From Durusdinium trenchii (taxonomy: Eukaryota; Sar; Dinophyceae; Suessiales; Symbiodiniaceae): a DNA stretch of 64,000 bases. The stretch is taken from positions 272,332 through 336,331 of the forward strand of contig CAXAMN010005280.1 of the NCBI GenBank assembly GCA_963970005.1, written 5' to 3'. The notes under the pieces are model-generated. The model searched no databases and was not told the origin of the DNA. It saw only the letters and a list, made by a program, of their open reading frames with translations. The position numbers and the translations under genes were made by a program. The first letter of the stretch is position 1. Each line of letters opens with the position of its first letter. Positions 31,442 to 40,219 of this stretch are shown here, piece after piece.

Positions 31442-32354
31442 TCAGAGCGGAAGCTAACTTTTAAATGATGGCTAGGAAGTGAAGATACTTCTGATCACAG
31501 TTGATACTTTGCTTCCAAGCTTGACTTTAAGTTGCCAGGCTGAAGTTTTAATGAACTCTGGTTTGCAACAAGGAGAAACTTTTTGACAAAGAAGATACTC
31601 CTGCGTTCCAGGTTTATACGCTTTAGCATGCAGATAGGTATGGACAGTTTTGCATAACTGATGATATCTATCACAGCCGCTTTTTCTGAGGTGACCTCTA
31701 ATGGACAACCATTCATGGTTGAGGATTAAGTCATTTCATAAGTTTGCATTTGTAGTGCAAGTTTTGTACATACATTTGCCGGTGTCTCCTTCCTTGTGTT
31801 TTTGATGTCAATGAGAAAGAGTCCTTTTGATGCAGTTGCATTTTTATTTAAGTTCTGTGTATGGAAGCGGCCGAGACCACTTTTCGAGAAGAACATTCCT
31901 CGGACCGAGAGTTGACGCTCCTTGCATTTTGCAAGGCATCCTAATTCATTGCAATTTGTGCGGTCTTGAATTTTTAGTTCTTCGTTACGCGAGTGTCGTT
32001 TACTGCTTTTACAGGTCTCTGTGTAAGAAAGCCGCTTTCCTTGAATTTAAGTTTCTTTAAGGCTCTAGCTATTTAAGGGCTATTGAGCGCCGGTACACGG
32101 TATCTTCGCCGGTTGAACAATACAGTCTCCAGCCGAGATACATTGTCGTTGACTTTGTAGTTGAGGTGAGTCAGCTATTGCTCCCTCACTGTATTTAGTA
32201 GACTTTGAGATTACCTTTTCTATAGTATGAAACATACTAGAATCGGTAAGTACAGGGCACCGTAGTTTCCTTTTAGAGCTTGCTGGACTGCTTTAGCCTT
32301 GCGGTAGAAAAAGTATGCGACATACGCAATAGGCAGGAGTGGACATGAATTTTG
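31442..32354 (+). other. Noncoding 3' region of element A
   Basis: About 900 AT-rich bases without a supported gene, ending at the assembly gap. They should hold the 3' untranslated region and possibly the 3' LTR. I found no stretch matching the sequence before 17205, so the terminal repeat is unseen, very diverged or lost in the gap. Confidence 0.4.
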
Positions 32355-32754
32355 NNNNNNNNNNNNNNNNNNNNNNNNNNNNNNNNNNNNNNNNNNNNNN
32401 NNNNNNNNNNNNNNNNNNNNNNNNNNNNNNNNNNNNNNNNNNNNNNNNNNNNNNNNNNNNNNNNNNNNNNNNNNNNNNNNNNNNNNNNNNNNNNNNNNNN
32501 NNNNNNNNNNNNNNNNNNNNNNNNNNNNNNNNNNNNNNNNNNNNNNNNNNNNNNNNNNNNNNNNNNNNNNNNNNNNNNNNNNNNNNNNNNNNNNNNNNNN
32601 NNNNNNNNNNNNNNNNNNNNNNNNNNNNNNNNNNNNNNNNNNNNNNNNNNNNNNNNNNNNNNNNNNNNNNNNNNNNNNNNNNNNNNNNNNNNNNNNNNNN
32701 NNNNNNNNNNNNNNNNNNNNNNNNNNNNNNNNNNNNNNNNNNNNNNNNNNNNNN
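32355..32754. other. Assembly gap (400 N)
   Basis: Four hundred undetermined bases followed by a TA/CA microsatellite (32755-32773). Open frames drawn across it are meaningless. Confidence 0.99.
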
Positions 32755-32773
32755 ATATATATATACACACACA

Positions 32774-34862
32774 ATGTTCCAAACCAAATGAAGCTGCAAC
32801 AACGCTCAAGCTTGTATGTGCAGTAGAGTGACATTTCCTTTCATTTTCCTCTGCCAGTCGGAGAGAAGCATAGCCTGAAGGATTGGCATGCATCCCTTGC
32901 TGTAAACAGAACATGCACTCATGCTGAGGGCAAAAGTCACCTGCGGAATGGTGATATCCACTTTGACATCGGCATCTTGAGCGCCAGCAAGACTTGCGAT
33001 GGCTTTCTCCACGGCTACCTGAACTGGACAAAATCTTGAGAAGGGTCTTGCACTAGTAGCTTTATGCCACAAATGAAATCAAGCAAACACACGGAAACCG
33101 TTCTGTACAATGCAGCAGCTGGTAGGCAGGCCAAGCATGCTTGGTTTTTGTAGCTACCCCCCATGCCTGGGGGCATTCTTTAGCCCTAACAAGTCCACGT
33201 GGCTGAATCCCCACTAGCAGCACCTCCCGACAAGCACTTTGCAGCTTGTGGTGTTTAGCGGAATGGAATAGAACACAAAACACATCCTTCACATGACCAC
33301 TTCAAACGCCACACATGGAAATAACCTTTCTTGGACACGCGGACAAGCGTCGGAACAGGTGCCGGATGGTGACCTCTTTTGATCGTATTTTGTGATTGAC
33401 TTCTTCTCACGCTCAAGAAGCCCAAGACATATCCCTAACAGCTGAGCATGAATCTGCCCATATTATATATATAGTAGGCAATGGCAACATGGCAACCAAA
33501 AAAGCGCTGATGTGCCAAGCACGACAACACCACAACAAACAAGAGCCTCCCAGCAAGTCCGAACGACGGCATGACCCGATTTCAACATCACAGCGTGACA
33601 ACATGTCGGCCTAGCAGCCTGACAACTTGCTGGCGTGACACCACGCCAGCATATCAGCTTGACAACATGAATCACGACAAAAAAACGCACACTGGCCCAA
33701 CCGCGTGTCAACATGTCACCCTGACAACACGTCCGCACGATGACATGTGAGCATCGCACAACGACAATTTCAGCATACCCACATCGTCCTCCAGAACCTA
33801 AACTTCCACAGGAACCAGCTCAGGAAGCTCCGCAATCTCCTCCAACCTGCTCCGCTCGGGACTTCTTGCTCGGGAACTTTCTCGAGCTTGAAAGTTGAGC
33901 GAGAGGATGTATGGCCCAAGAACGGCACATCTTGCCCACTGAAGGTGTATACCAACACGCCTTGGGTGCTTTCATTTTTGGGGCGTATGAATGGACAAGC
34001 CATGCCAACTTGACCAAAACCTTCCTGGAGCGCTTGTCGGAGAATTTGGCATTCATGTTGGCGATGTGATTGGTTGTGGTGATCTTTCATCTCCGGTTTG
34101 TCAGAGGGTGAAACAACAGCTGCATGACCTCTTCTCCTTTCGACTGTGGGAAGAGAGCACTTCCAGTTCAAGTCTTGAATATTGTCGCTGTAAGATGGAA
34201 ATCAAAGAAACTCACATGGACATAAGCCTTCACCACAGCCACTACCTCCACAAATTGAAGCCCGTCACCGTGACCGATGAGAAAACTCCTTGCTCGGGAA
34301 CCTGCCCCGGAACCTGCTCCGGGAATCTGCTCCGAAGTCTTTTCTACAGCTGAAGACCCCCAAGCATCGCTGTTAGGAAGAACTTTGGAGGCGCATGTCT
34401 TCATAATTTCGGCCGAGGAACTGAGACGTTGGAGCTTCCCACCTTAGACAGAGCTAGCAGATCGAAGTCAAACGATTGCTTTGCACCGCACATTGCCCTT
34501 AACTTAACTGTTAGGCCATTGCTTTCTGTTTTCTTCTGACCCTGATTGTTTTCTTTTTTGTATACAATTCTTTGGACCTTTAGACATGTCCCCCCTCCTG
34601 CTTCGTCTGTTGTTCCAAATGAGACTCAAGAGAAAAGAATTCTCTGAGCAAGGGGCAAACTCGTCCGCTTCCATCACATCAAGACCCAAATCTCCTGCCA
34701 CCTCTGCCACGACATCCCTCCCATCCTGGCATGCTGAAAAACCTTTTGATAACATATTGTTATGTATGTATATGTATATATATTTATTTATTTATTTGCG
34801 TACACAGAATTATGAGAAACAGTGAAGCAGCTTTATCTCCAAAAAGGCAAGAGCAATAGGAA
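32774..34862. other. Intergenic region without a firm gene
   Basis: One exon-like stretch may lie on the minus strand near 32945-33025. It reads VAVEKAIASLAGAQDADVKV and is flanked by CAG|GT-like boundaries, in the style of secreted or membrane dinoflagellate proteins, but it is too short to assign. A degenerate GACAACATG-containing repeat is at 33594-33745. A TTTA microsatellite at about 34780-34797 precedes the element B target site. Confidence 0.35.
33594..33745. repeat. Degenerate GACAACATG repeat
   Basis: Five or more irregular copies of a short block built on GACAACATGTC or GACAACTTGC. It resembles the core of the 14-16 kb minisatellite (CACAACATGACC) and may be a decayed relative of it. 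Confidence 0.5.
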
Positions 34863-34867
34863 TAATA
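34863..34867. other. Target-site duplication, left (TAATA)
   Basis: TAATA directly precedes the left LTR and recurs directly after the right LTR at 55363-55367. Five bases is the usual Ty1/copia duplication length. Confidence 0.9.
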
Positions 34868-34976
34868 TGAATTTACAGGCCAACAGCCTACAAGTACCAA
34901 CATGTAGAGCGCCCTTTTCTTGAGCCAAACATAGAGGTCAATATGGTATGTACAGGTGTACAATCGTGCAAATACA
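34868..34976 (-). repeat. 3' LTR of element B (109 bp)
   Basis: By direct comparison it is identical over all 109 bases to 55254-55362. It begins TG and ends CA, and 5-bp TAATA duplications flank the pair. LTRs this short are unusual. It contains CTTGAGCCAAA at 34919-34929, the complement of the spliced-leader 3' end. Confidence 0.95.
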
Positions 34977-34984
34977 CCCCCCGC
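34977..34984 (-). other. Polypurine tract of element B
   Basis: In element sense the bases before the 3' LTR read AGCGGGGG|TG, the expected position and composition of the plus-strand primer. Confidence 0.6.
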
Positions 34985-35527
34985 TGAACGCACTTGGCAG
35001 CAAAGGTAGTGAAGGACACTATACACGACTATGTACACGGGACAACGTGCATACCGATCTGACCTCCGGTTCCCCGGTGTTTCCTTTCATGGTTAACACC
35101 GTACGTGCCTGCGGCTTTCATAGATTCTTTGCCGACCTGAGGCGCAAGGGAACGACGATTAACTCGATTGGTTATGAAGTAAGAACGCCGAACGGACGAA
35201 TTGCAGTCGGACGCAGCTCTTTTCACATGCATCCGCAGATCGTCAAACTGGAAATGGGCCTTTTACGTAGGCACACGTTTCCACGCGGCATAATTAGTGA
35301 TGCTTCCGTTTCAGGAAGAGTGCACTTCGGCTGAATCGAATTTAAGCCTTGCAAAGAATGCGGACCGCCTCAAAGAAGATGACGTGAGGCAACTGCTTCC
35401 GCAGCGCGTGCAAGGACTTCCGAGAGCATTTCGACGCCTAGAAAGACAATGCGCTACCACAAGCACTAGATGAAAAGAACAGCACAACTGTCAAGAGGCA
35501 TCGGCTCCCGCCGTGCGTAGGTGGGGT
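34985..35527 (-). other. 3' untranslated region of element B
   Basis: About 540 bases between the last stop codon and the polypurine tract. A plus-strand frame of 128 codons here (34948-35334) shows no domain and I do not regard it as a gene. Confidence 0.5.
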
Positions 35528-38500
35528 TTATCGGCCGCGACCCCACCAGTCCGCTCCGTAGTTATCTTGGTACCAGGTCCAATCCGCATAGCGCCAACCT
35601 GGAATGGTACCAACGTCGTCATCGAGGTCCCTCCAGTCACGGGCCCATCGATTCCTTGGGTAAGGTGCGTTCTCACGGGCCTGTCGACCTCCGTGGCGCC
35701 ATGTGCCCTTACCTTTCCCTTTTGCTCGATCGACACCCTCTCTTTCCGGAACATGGATGTTCCTTGGGTCTGCTCGCACGAGGTTCTCATAGGACGGGAT
35801 GCTCTGGAGATCGGATGACAACCATCCAACAAACTCCGTTTTCAGCTTCTCTACGTCCTTCTCTTCCGAGAGGAATGAGCCAGAGAACCCCAAGACTTCG
35901 AAGCGGTGGTGTTCCATTGCGTACAGTCCAACAAAGACACCAGGGCGTAGGATCTTGTTCTTCCAGAACACAAAGACCTCGTTCGACACATCGACCTCGC
36001 GCTGAGATGTGTCGGGGATCATCAAGATCTTTGCTTTCACATTGATGCCTACCCCTTCTTGGATTTGTTGGGCGGTGCGCGTCGGAATGGGCAATACCGC
36101 TGAGCTGAGTCGTTGCAAAAACTTCAAACAGTCAGGGGACATGTCCTGCGCCGCGCAGTTGAACGCGTAGAATGGATCCAAGCACAACCGCTCTGTGAGC
36201 GAGCCAAATTCCAATTTGGACGCTTTGTCCATGGCGTGTGCTCGGATTGTCGCAATGGCAGATTGTCCAGTCCTGATCCTACCACCTGCAGGATTCCTCA
36301 GCCCACGGTCCCCCCGGGCACGAATATCGTCATCCGGGAACATGTCCAATGACAAGTCGAAACCGAAGCTTGCGGCCAAGTTTTCAAGACGGACAAGCAG
36401 CGATGCCTTTCTCATATCCGTTGCAACACGAGCTAGTCGTCCACAGTTCAAGCACGACAAACATCCGAATGGGGAATCGGATCCGCAGTCAATGCAATGC
36501 TGTGGCTCAACGTCGTGCTGGCGAACGGTGATCCACCGTGAAGTGAAGAACCTTTCGTTTCCCCGAGGATCATAGCGCATCTCCATCTCAGGGGTCCAAT
36601 GCGCCCAATCAACCGATCCCAGCGAGAGAGGCCATGCCGAGTTGTTGGGGGCATCGCCTTCCGGCTGCCATGCAATTGCCATGTACGGAGTTGAGTACGT
36701 TCCGATATTGGCATCTGCATGCTCGAGCTGATCCTTGCAGAACTCACGGTTGTACGATTCGAGGATGAAGGCATTTTCCACCCAGGCCCCATGCACCCAT
36801 TTCTCATACTTTCCGAACAGGTCCCACCTTGACCTTGCCAGCAATGACTGCCTTCTTGCGTTGTCATCTGCCTCATCACCACGGTCAAGCCGTTCCCGGC
36901 GACGCACGACAATGTCTCGGAGATCCTGATTGAATGAGGCTCTCTCTTTTGCATAATCGTGGTTCGCATAGATGAAGCACTTTGCTGACACATCATACGC
37001 ATAGATGAGGAACTGGTTCGGAACCCAATCAGTGGTCACGACGGCTTGGCTTTGAGTGACGGCGAACCTGATTCCATATGACACCGCCATCTCAACATCA
37101 ACTGCGACCGCAACTGGTCTGGTCGAGGCCATTCCTGCTTGACTCGTCTTCTGAATGCTCCACGGATCGAAAGCCGAGAAGTACGAATGAGCCTTGCTAG
37201 TCCTGAGTCCCCCCGGACAAATGCCACATCGGATCACATCATCCAAGAAGGCGATATGAGTGTAGTGGTACAAGATCTTGGGGTGAATATCCTTGATGTG
37301 CAAGTCAAGTCGTACTGGAAGCGTAGGATGCTCCCGTCGCAGCAGGCGTTCGATCGTGAACGACGGATCAAGACAGATGATTCTGTCGACCTCGGGCCAC
37401 GCCATGTTGATGTTCTCCAGAATCCAGTCGTTGTGAGATTGGATTGCCTTGATTCGCACCGGCAGGAAGAGATACTTCTCAGCGAAGAGTTCCCCCTCGC
37501 GGGCAAGCTGCACATCGAGCATAAACCTATGGTTTGACGTCACGATGTCAATCAAGTCCGACACAGTGAGGGAGCGGGAGTACCTGCTCTTGATGAATGA
37601 GAACACCGACGCAAAATCCATCCATGCTCCATCTTGGAAGTCCGGAAGCGGAATGCGATCTCGTCGATTGGCATGGTTATGCCCTCGCAGCAGGCCGGAG
37701 ACACGCTTTGAAACAAAGAACTGCTCCTGGTCATACCATCCGATCACAGCGGCACCCGGCACTTGGTTTGCCGGCATTGTCGTACGGATTGGAGTTCCTC
37801 CTGCTGGGACCAATTTGGGCGCATCCCTTCCGGGGGCCGCAGTACTCGATGCTGCGGCTTTGGGCACGGATGATGGCTTTGGCATGTGTTTCGCCTTGGG
37901 AGGATTGGCAGATGATGATGATGTCCCTGCGGTTTCTTCCATCTCGACGTCGACCACCTCTGATGAGCCCCTCTTGGCTCCGGCTTCCGCCGAGCTGGAC
38001 ATGTCGACATTCACGACTTTGTCTCCAGTTCGGAGCTTCTTGAGGCTGTCTGGCGCTGCCTTCGCCTTAGGAGCTGCACCGAGATCAGCGGCAGTCTTTC
38101 TTTTGAGGGCAGGCAGTTCCTCTGCGACCGGGCGGTGAACTCCGTCCTTGTCCCGTTTGTACGGGCAAGGTTCCGCCGGCGGCGGCGGTGGCGGGAGTTC
38201 ATCATCGTCTCCGTCATCGTCGATGAAGTGCAAAGGAAGAGTTCTGCCTGTGACCGCCTCGGTGTAATGGCGCAGGGCGTTGCTCGACATTGAGATTGCT
38301 CCATGCGGGTTCCTCGAAAGATGCAATGCACCCCCTTCGAGGTATTGGGCTGCATAGATCTTGTTGAACTTCATCTTATCGGCAACGCTTTCCAGCGCGC
38401 CTGAACCTCCGACGATTTGCTGATTGAAAACAATCTCTTCATCATCGGATTCAAGAGCGTCATCCTGCGGATCCTGGTAACCTTCGGCAAGGGCAGTCTT

Positions 38501-40216
38501 GTAGTGATCGCCCACGATCTCAATGATCTCATCGACAGTCTCAGGAGGTTGGTCGATGTCCGATCTGACACGAAGGTCTGACTCTTCAATCTCTACTCTA
38601 GACACGTGTTCCCAAGCGCCCTTCTTGCCAGCGTTCACGCTCATGAGCTTCTCGTCAGGGCATGAATCATTTGGCTCAGCAAGAAGCGTTGTCTTCTGAG
38701 TTGGATGAGGTTCATCATCAGGGTCATAGTCTGGAACGAAGTCATCCTCCACAGGGTCGTTGACGCTTGAGTCCTTTTCAGGTGACGAGGTGATGTCAAC
38801 TGTTGGCTCACCAGTTCCCTGGGGCAAAATGATACCAGCCCGCTCCAGTTCCTCCGGAGTGGCCTTCAAATGCTCCCCAGTGATCTCATCCAACAGCGCC
38901 ACTTCGTGACCATCAGCGTACACACATGTCTTGCAAAGGTTGGGTTCGATCATAATCTTGTTCTCAGGGAATCGGTCACGCGGCTCGAGAAACACGTAGG
39001 ACGCACGATATCTCTCTCGGGCCTCGGCTTCCGCACGGGCTTTCTCCTCTTTTGGAGTCATGACAGGCTGAAGGCGAGCTTGCTTCCGCAGCGCTTCAAA
39101 GTCTTTCAATCGCCACATCTGATAGGTCAGCCTCGCCATAGCAACGAAGTATCGGTAGTAAGCCGTCCTGTTGCTATCGCTGTCCTCTGCATGAAACCCA
39201 TCGTAGCGAGTGGTGGCGCGTGTGAGCGGAGATCCAGTCACAGCAAGCAACCCCTTGTTCTGGGCGGCGTCACCGAACAAGCACATCTGGCGCGCGAAAT
39301 CTTGGTGGAGTCCAAAGGAATTCGCGTCTGCATATGCTATTATCGATATGGCCCCCACATCGGGGCGCTGGAGGAAGTTCGCTAGTCTCTCCAACTGCGC
39401 GAAATGCCTCCTCGCTAATTCATCCTGCCACTCTGAAGCAGCGCGCTGAACAGCTGGATTCCGGTGTACACTTCTGGAGTCAATCCAAGTGTTGCCGACG
39501 AACCCGTGCTTCCCCCACACGTCGTTGCCGGCATACGACACCACGATAACCGCTGGGGCACGCCGTTCCCGGCTGCGTCGTCTGGCATTGTTTAGGCAGC
39601 TCTCGATCTCATCGTTGATCTCCTCGAGCTCCTTGCCCCAACGCATCCCGTACTGGACCGATGCCGCAGTCTCGCGCAAGCCGCTGGGATCGGCTTTAAT
39701 GAATTCGCCGATGTTCCGTCTGGTCAGACGCGGCGGTTCAAATGATCCCTCAGGAGGTGCTTCGGCCTGCACCAGGGCCATGCTCGAATCGCCGACGAAG
39801 ATGAAGTCAGCCTCCGGTTCCCCGGGGCACGGAAGTGCACCAAGGATCTTCAGGCTTGTTCGATCCAGCCAGCGAGCATAATCCAAGTGGATTTTCTCGA
39901 GCGCAGCTTTCGCGAAACTCAGGTTGTCCACGTTCTGTTGCACCGTGACATGTGCCCTCGCATCAACCGGATGGTCGACAATCGCAGCGAGGCACCCGAC
40001 ACTTTCCAAAAGTTCGTCCCACTTCTCACGGTTGGTGGGTTCCGAAGGCATGGAAACATAGTCCGAAAACTTCGACACCAGGTTCCCCTGTGCGTTCTTC
40101 CCATCGCACACGAACTTGGGCTCCATGATCGCGGAGGACACGTCGAAAGAAGTCGAAGTAGAAGTCGAGCGAGTAGCGCAAAGATCACAGTGACACGTGG
40201 TCGTACGAGCGGCTAG
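35528..40216 (-). CDS. SGNH-hydrolase-like + Tpt1/KptA-like multidomain protein, element B
   Basis: The frame is open from the TGA ending Pol (40217-40219) and in register with it. The first ATG is at 40126, preceded in frame by GTG at 40141. Residues from 40141: an SGNH/GDSL pattern, namely FVGDSSM about 113 (GDS), VSYAGNDVWG about 201 (GxND) and DGFHAED about 316 (DxxH); an acidic linker about 450-640; then a Tpt1/KptA-like pattern, namely VSGLLRGHNHA about 813, SDLIDIVTSNHRFMLDV about 865, VRIKAIQSHND about 896, KILYHYTHIAFLDDVIRCGI about 953 and TSKAHSYFSAFDP about 980. A four-Cys cluster (CIDCGSDSPFGCLSCLNC) is about 1213. The tail is Trp/Arg/Gly-rich. The QSH and HVHF boxes carry Lys where the family has catalytic Arg, so activity may be altered. 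Known members act on RNA 2'-phosphates; the role here is inferred. Confidence 0.6.
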   Translation of the reverse strand, partial: LAARTTTCHCDLCATRSTSTSTSFDVSSAIMEPKFVCDGKNAQGNLVSKFSDYVSMPSEPTNREKWDELLESVGCLAAIVDHPVDARAHVTVQQNVDNLSFAKAALEKIHLDYARWLDRTSLKILGALPCPGEPEADFIFVGDSSMALVQAEAPPEGSFEPPRLTRRNIGEFIKADPSGLRETAASVQYGMRWGKELEEINDEIESCLNNARRRSRERRAPAVIVVSYAGNDVWGKHGFVGNTWIDSRSVHRNPAVQRAASEWQDELARRHFAQLERLANFLQRPDVGAISIIAYADANSFGLHQDFARQMCLFGDAAQNKGLLAVTGSPLTRATTRYDGFHAEDSDSNRTAYYRYFVAMARLTYQMWRLKDFEALRKQARLQPVMTPKEEKARAEAEARERYRASYVFLEPRDRFPENKIMIEPNLCKTCVYADGHEVALLDEITGEHLKATPEELERAGIILPQGTGEPTVDITSSPEKDSSVNDPVEDDFVPDYDPDDEPHPTQKTTLLAEPNDSCPDEKLMSVNAGKKGAWEHVSRVEIEESDLRVRSDIDQPPETVDEIIEIVGDHYKTALAEGYQDPQDDALESDDEEIVFNQQIVGGSGALESVADKMKFNKIYAAQYLEGGALHLSRNPHGAISMSSNALRHYTEAVTGRTLPLHFIDDDGDDDELPPPPPPAEPCPYKRDKDGVHRPVAEELPALKRKTAADLGAAPKAKAAPDSLKKLRTGDKVVNVDMSSSAEAGAKRGSSEVVDVEMEETAGTSSSSANPPKAKHMPKPSSVPKAAASSTAAPGRDAPKLVPAGGTPIRTTMPANQVPGAAVIGWYDQEQFFVSKRVSGLLRGHNHANRRDRIPLPDFQDGAWMDFASVFSFIKSRYSRSLTVSDLIDIVTSNHRFMLDVQLAREGELFAEKYLFLPVRIKAIQSHNDWILENINMAWPEVDRIICLDPSFTIERLLRREHPTLPVRLDLHIKDIHPKILYHYTHIAFLDDVIRCGICPGGLRTSKAHSYFSAFDPWSIQKTSQAGMASTRPVAVAVDVEMAVSYGIRFAVTQSQAVVTTDWVPNQFLIYAYDVSAKCFIYANHDYAKERASFNQDLRDIVVRRRERLDRGDEADDNARRQSLLARSRWDLFGKYEKWVHGAWVENAFILESYNREFCKDQLEHADANIGTYSTPYMAIAWQPEGDAPNNSAWPLSLGSVDWAHWTPEMEMRYDPRGNERFFTSRWITVRQHDVEPQHCIDCGSDSPFGCLSCLNCGRLARVATDMRKASLLVRLENLAASFGFDLSLDMFPDDDIRARGDRGLRNPAGGRIRTGQSAIATIRAHAMDKASKLEFGSLTERLCLDPFYAFNCAAQDMSPDCLKFLQRLSSAVLPIPTRTAQQIQEGVGINVKAKILMIPDTSQREVDVSNEVFVFWKNKILRPGVFVGLYAMEHHRFEVLGFSGSFLSEEKDVEKLKTEFVGWLSSDLQSIPSYENLVRADPRNIHVPEREGVDRAKGKGKGTWRHGGRQARENAPYPRNRWARDWRDLDDDVGTIPGWRYADWTWYQDNYGADWWGRGR

Positions 40217-40219
40217 TCA
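40217..40219 (-). promoter_or_regulatory. Candidate UGA-CUAG stop readthrough site
   Basis: The Pol frame ends CAA TGA CTA GCC. The next 25 codons and the whole downstream ORF are open in the same frame. UGA followed by CUAG is the best-documented leaky stop context in eukaryotes and viruses. This would add the 1.5-kb-residue accessory domain to a fraction of Pol. Confidence 0.6.

Noticed and set aside
16054..32354. LTR pair for element A
   Set aside because: I compared the bases before 17205 with those after 31438 and found no convincing match. The 3' LTR may be in the gap or lost.
32220..33031. Open frames spanning the 400-N gap
   Set aside because: Most codons are undetermined; such frames carry no evidence.
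33770..34353. Overlapping 120-133 codon frames on both strands
   Set aside because: No motif; the CTTGCTCGGGAAC-type short repeats nearby explain the skewed composition.
34948..35334. 128-codon plus-strand frame in the 3' region of element B
   Set aside because: Begins within the LTR, antisense to the element, no recognisable domain.
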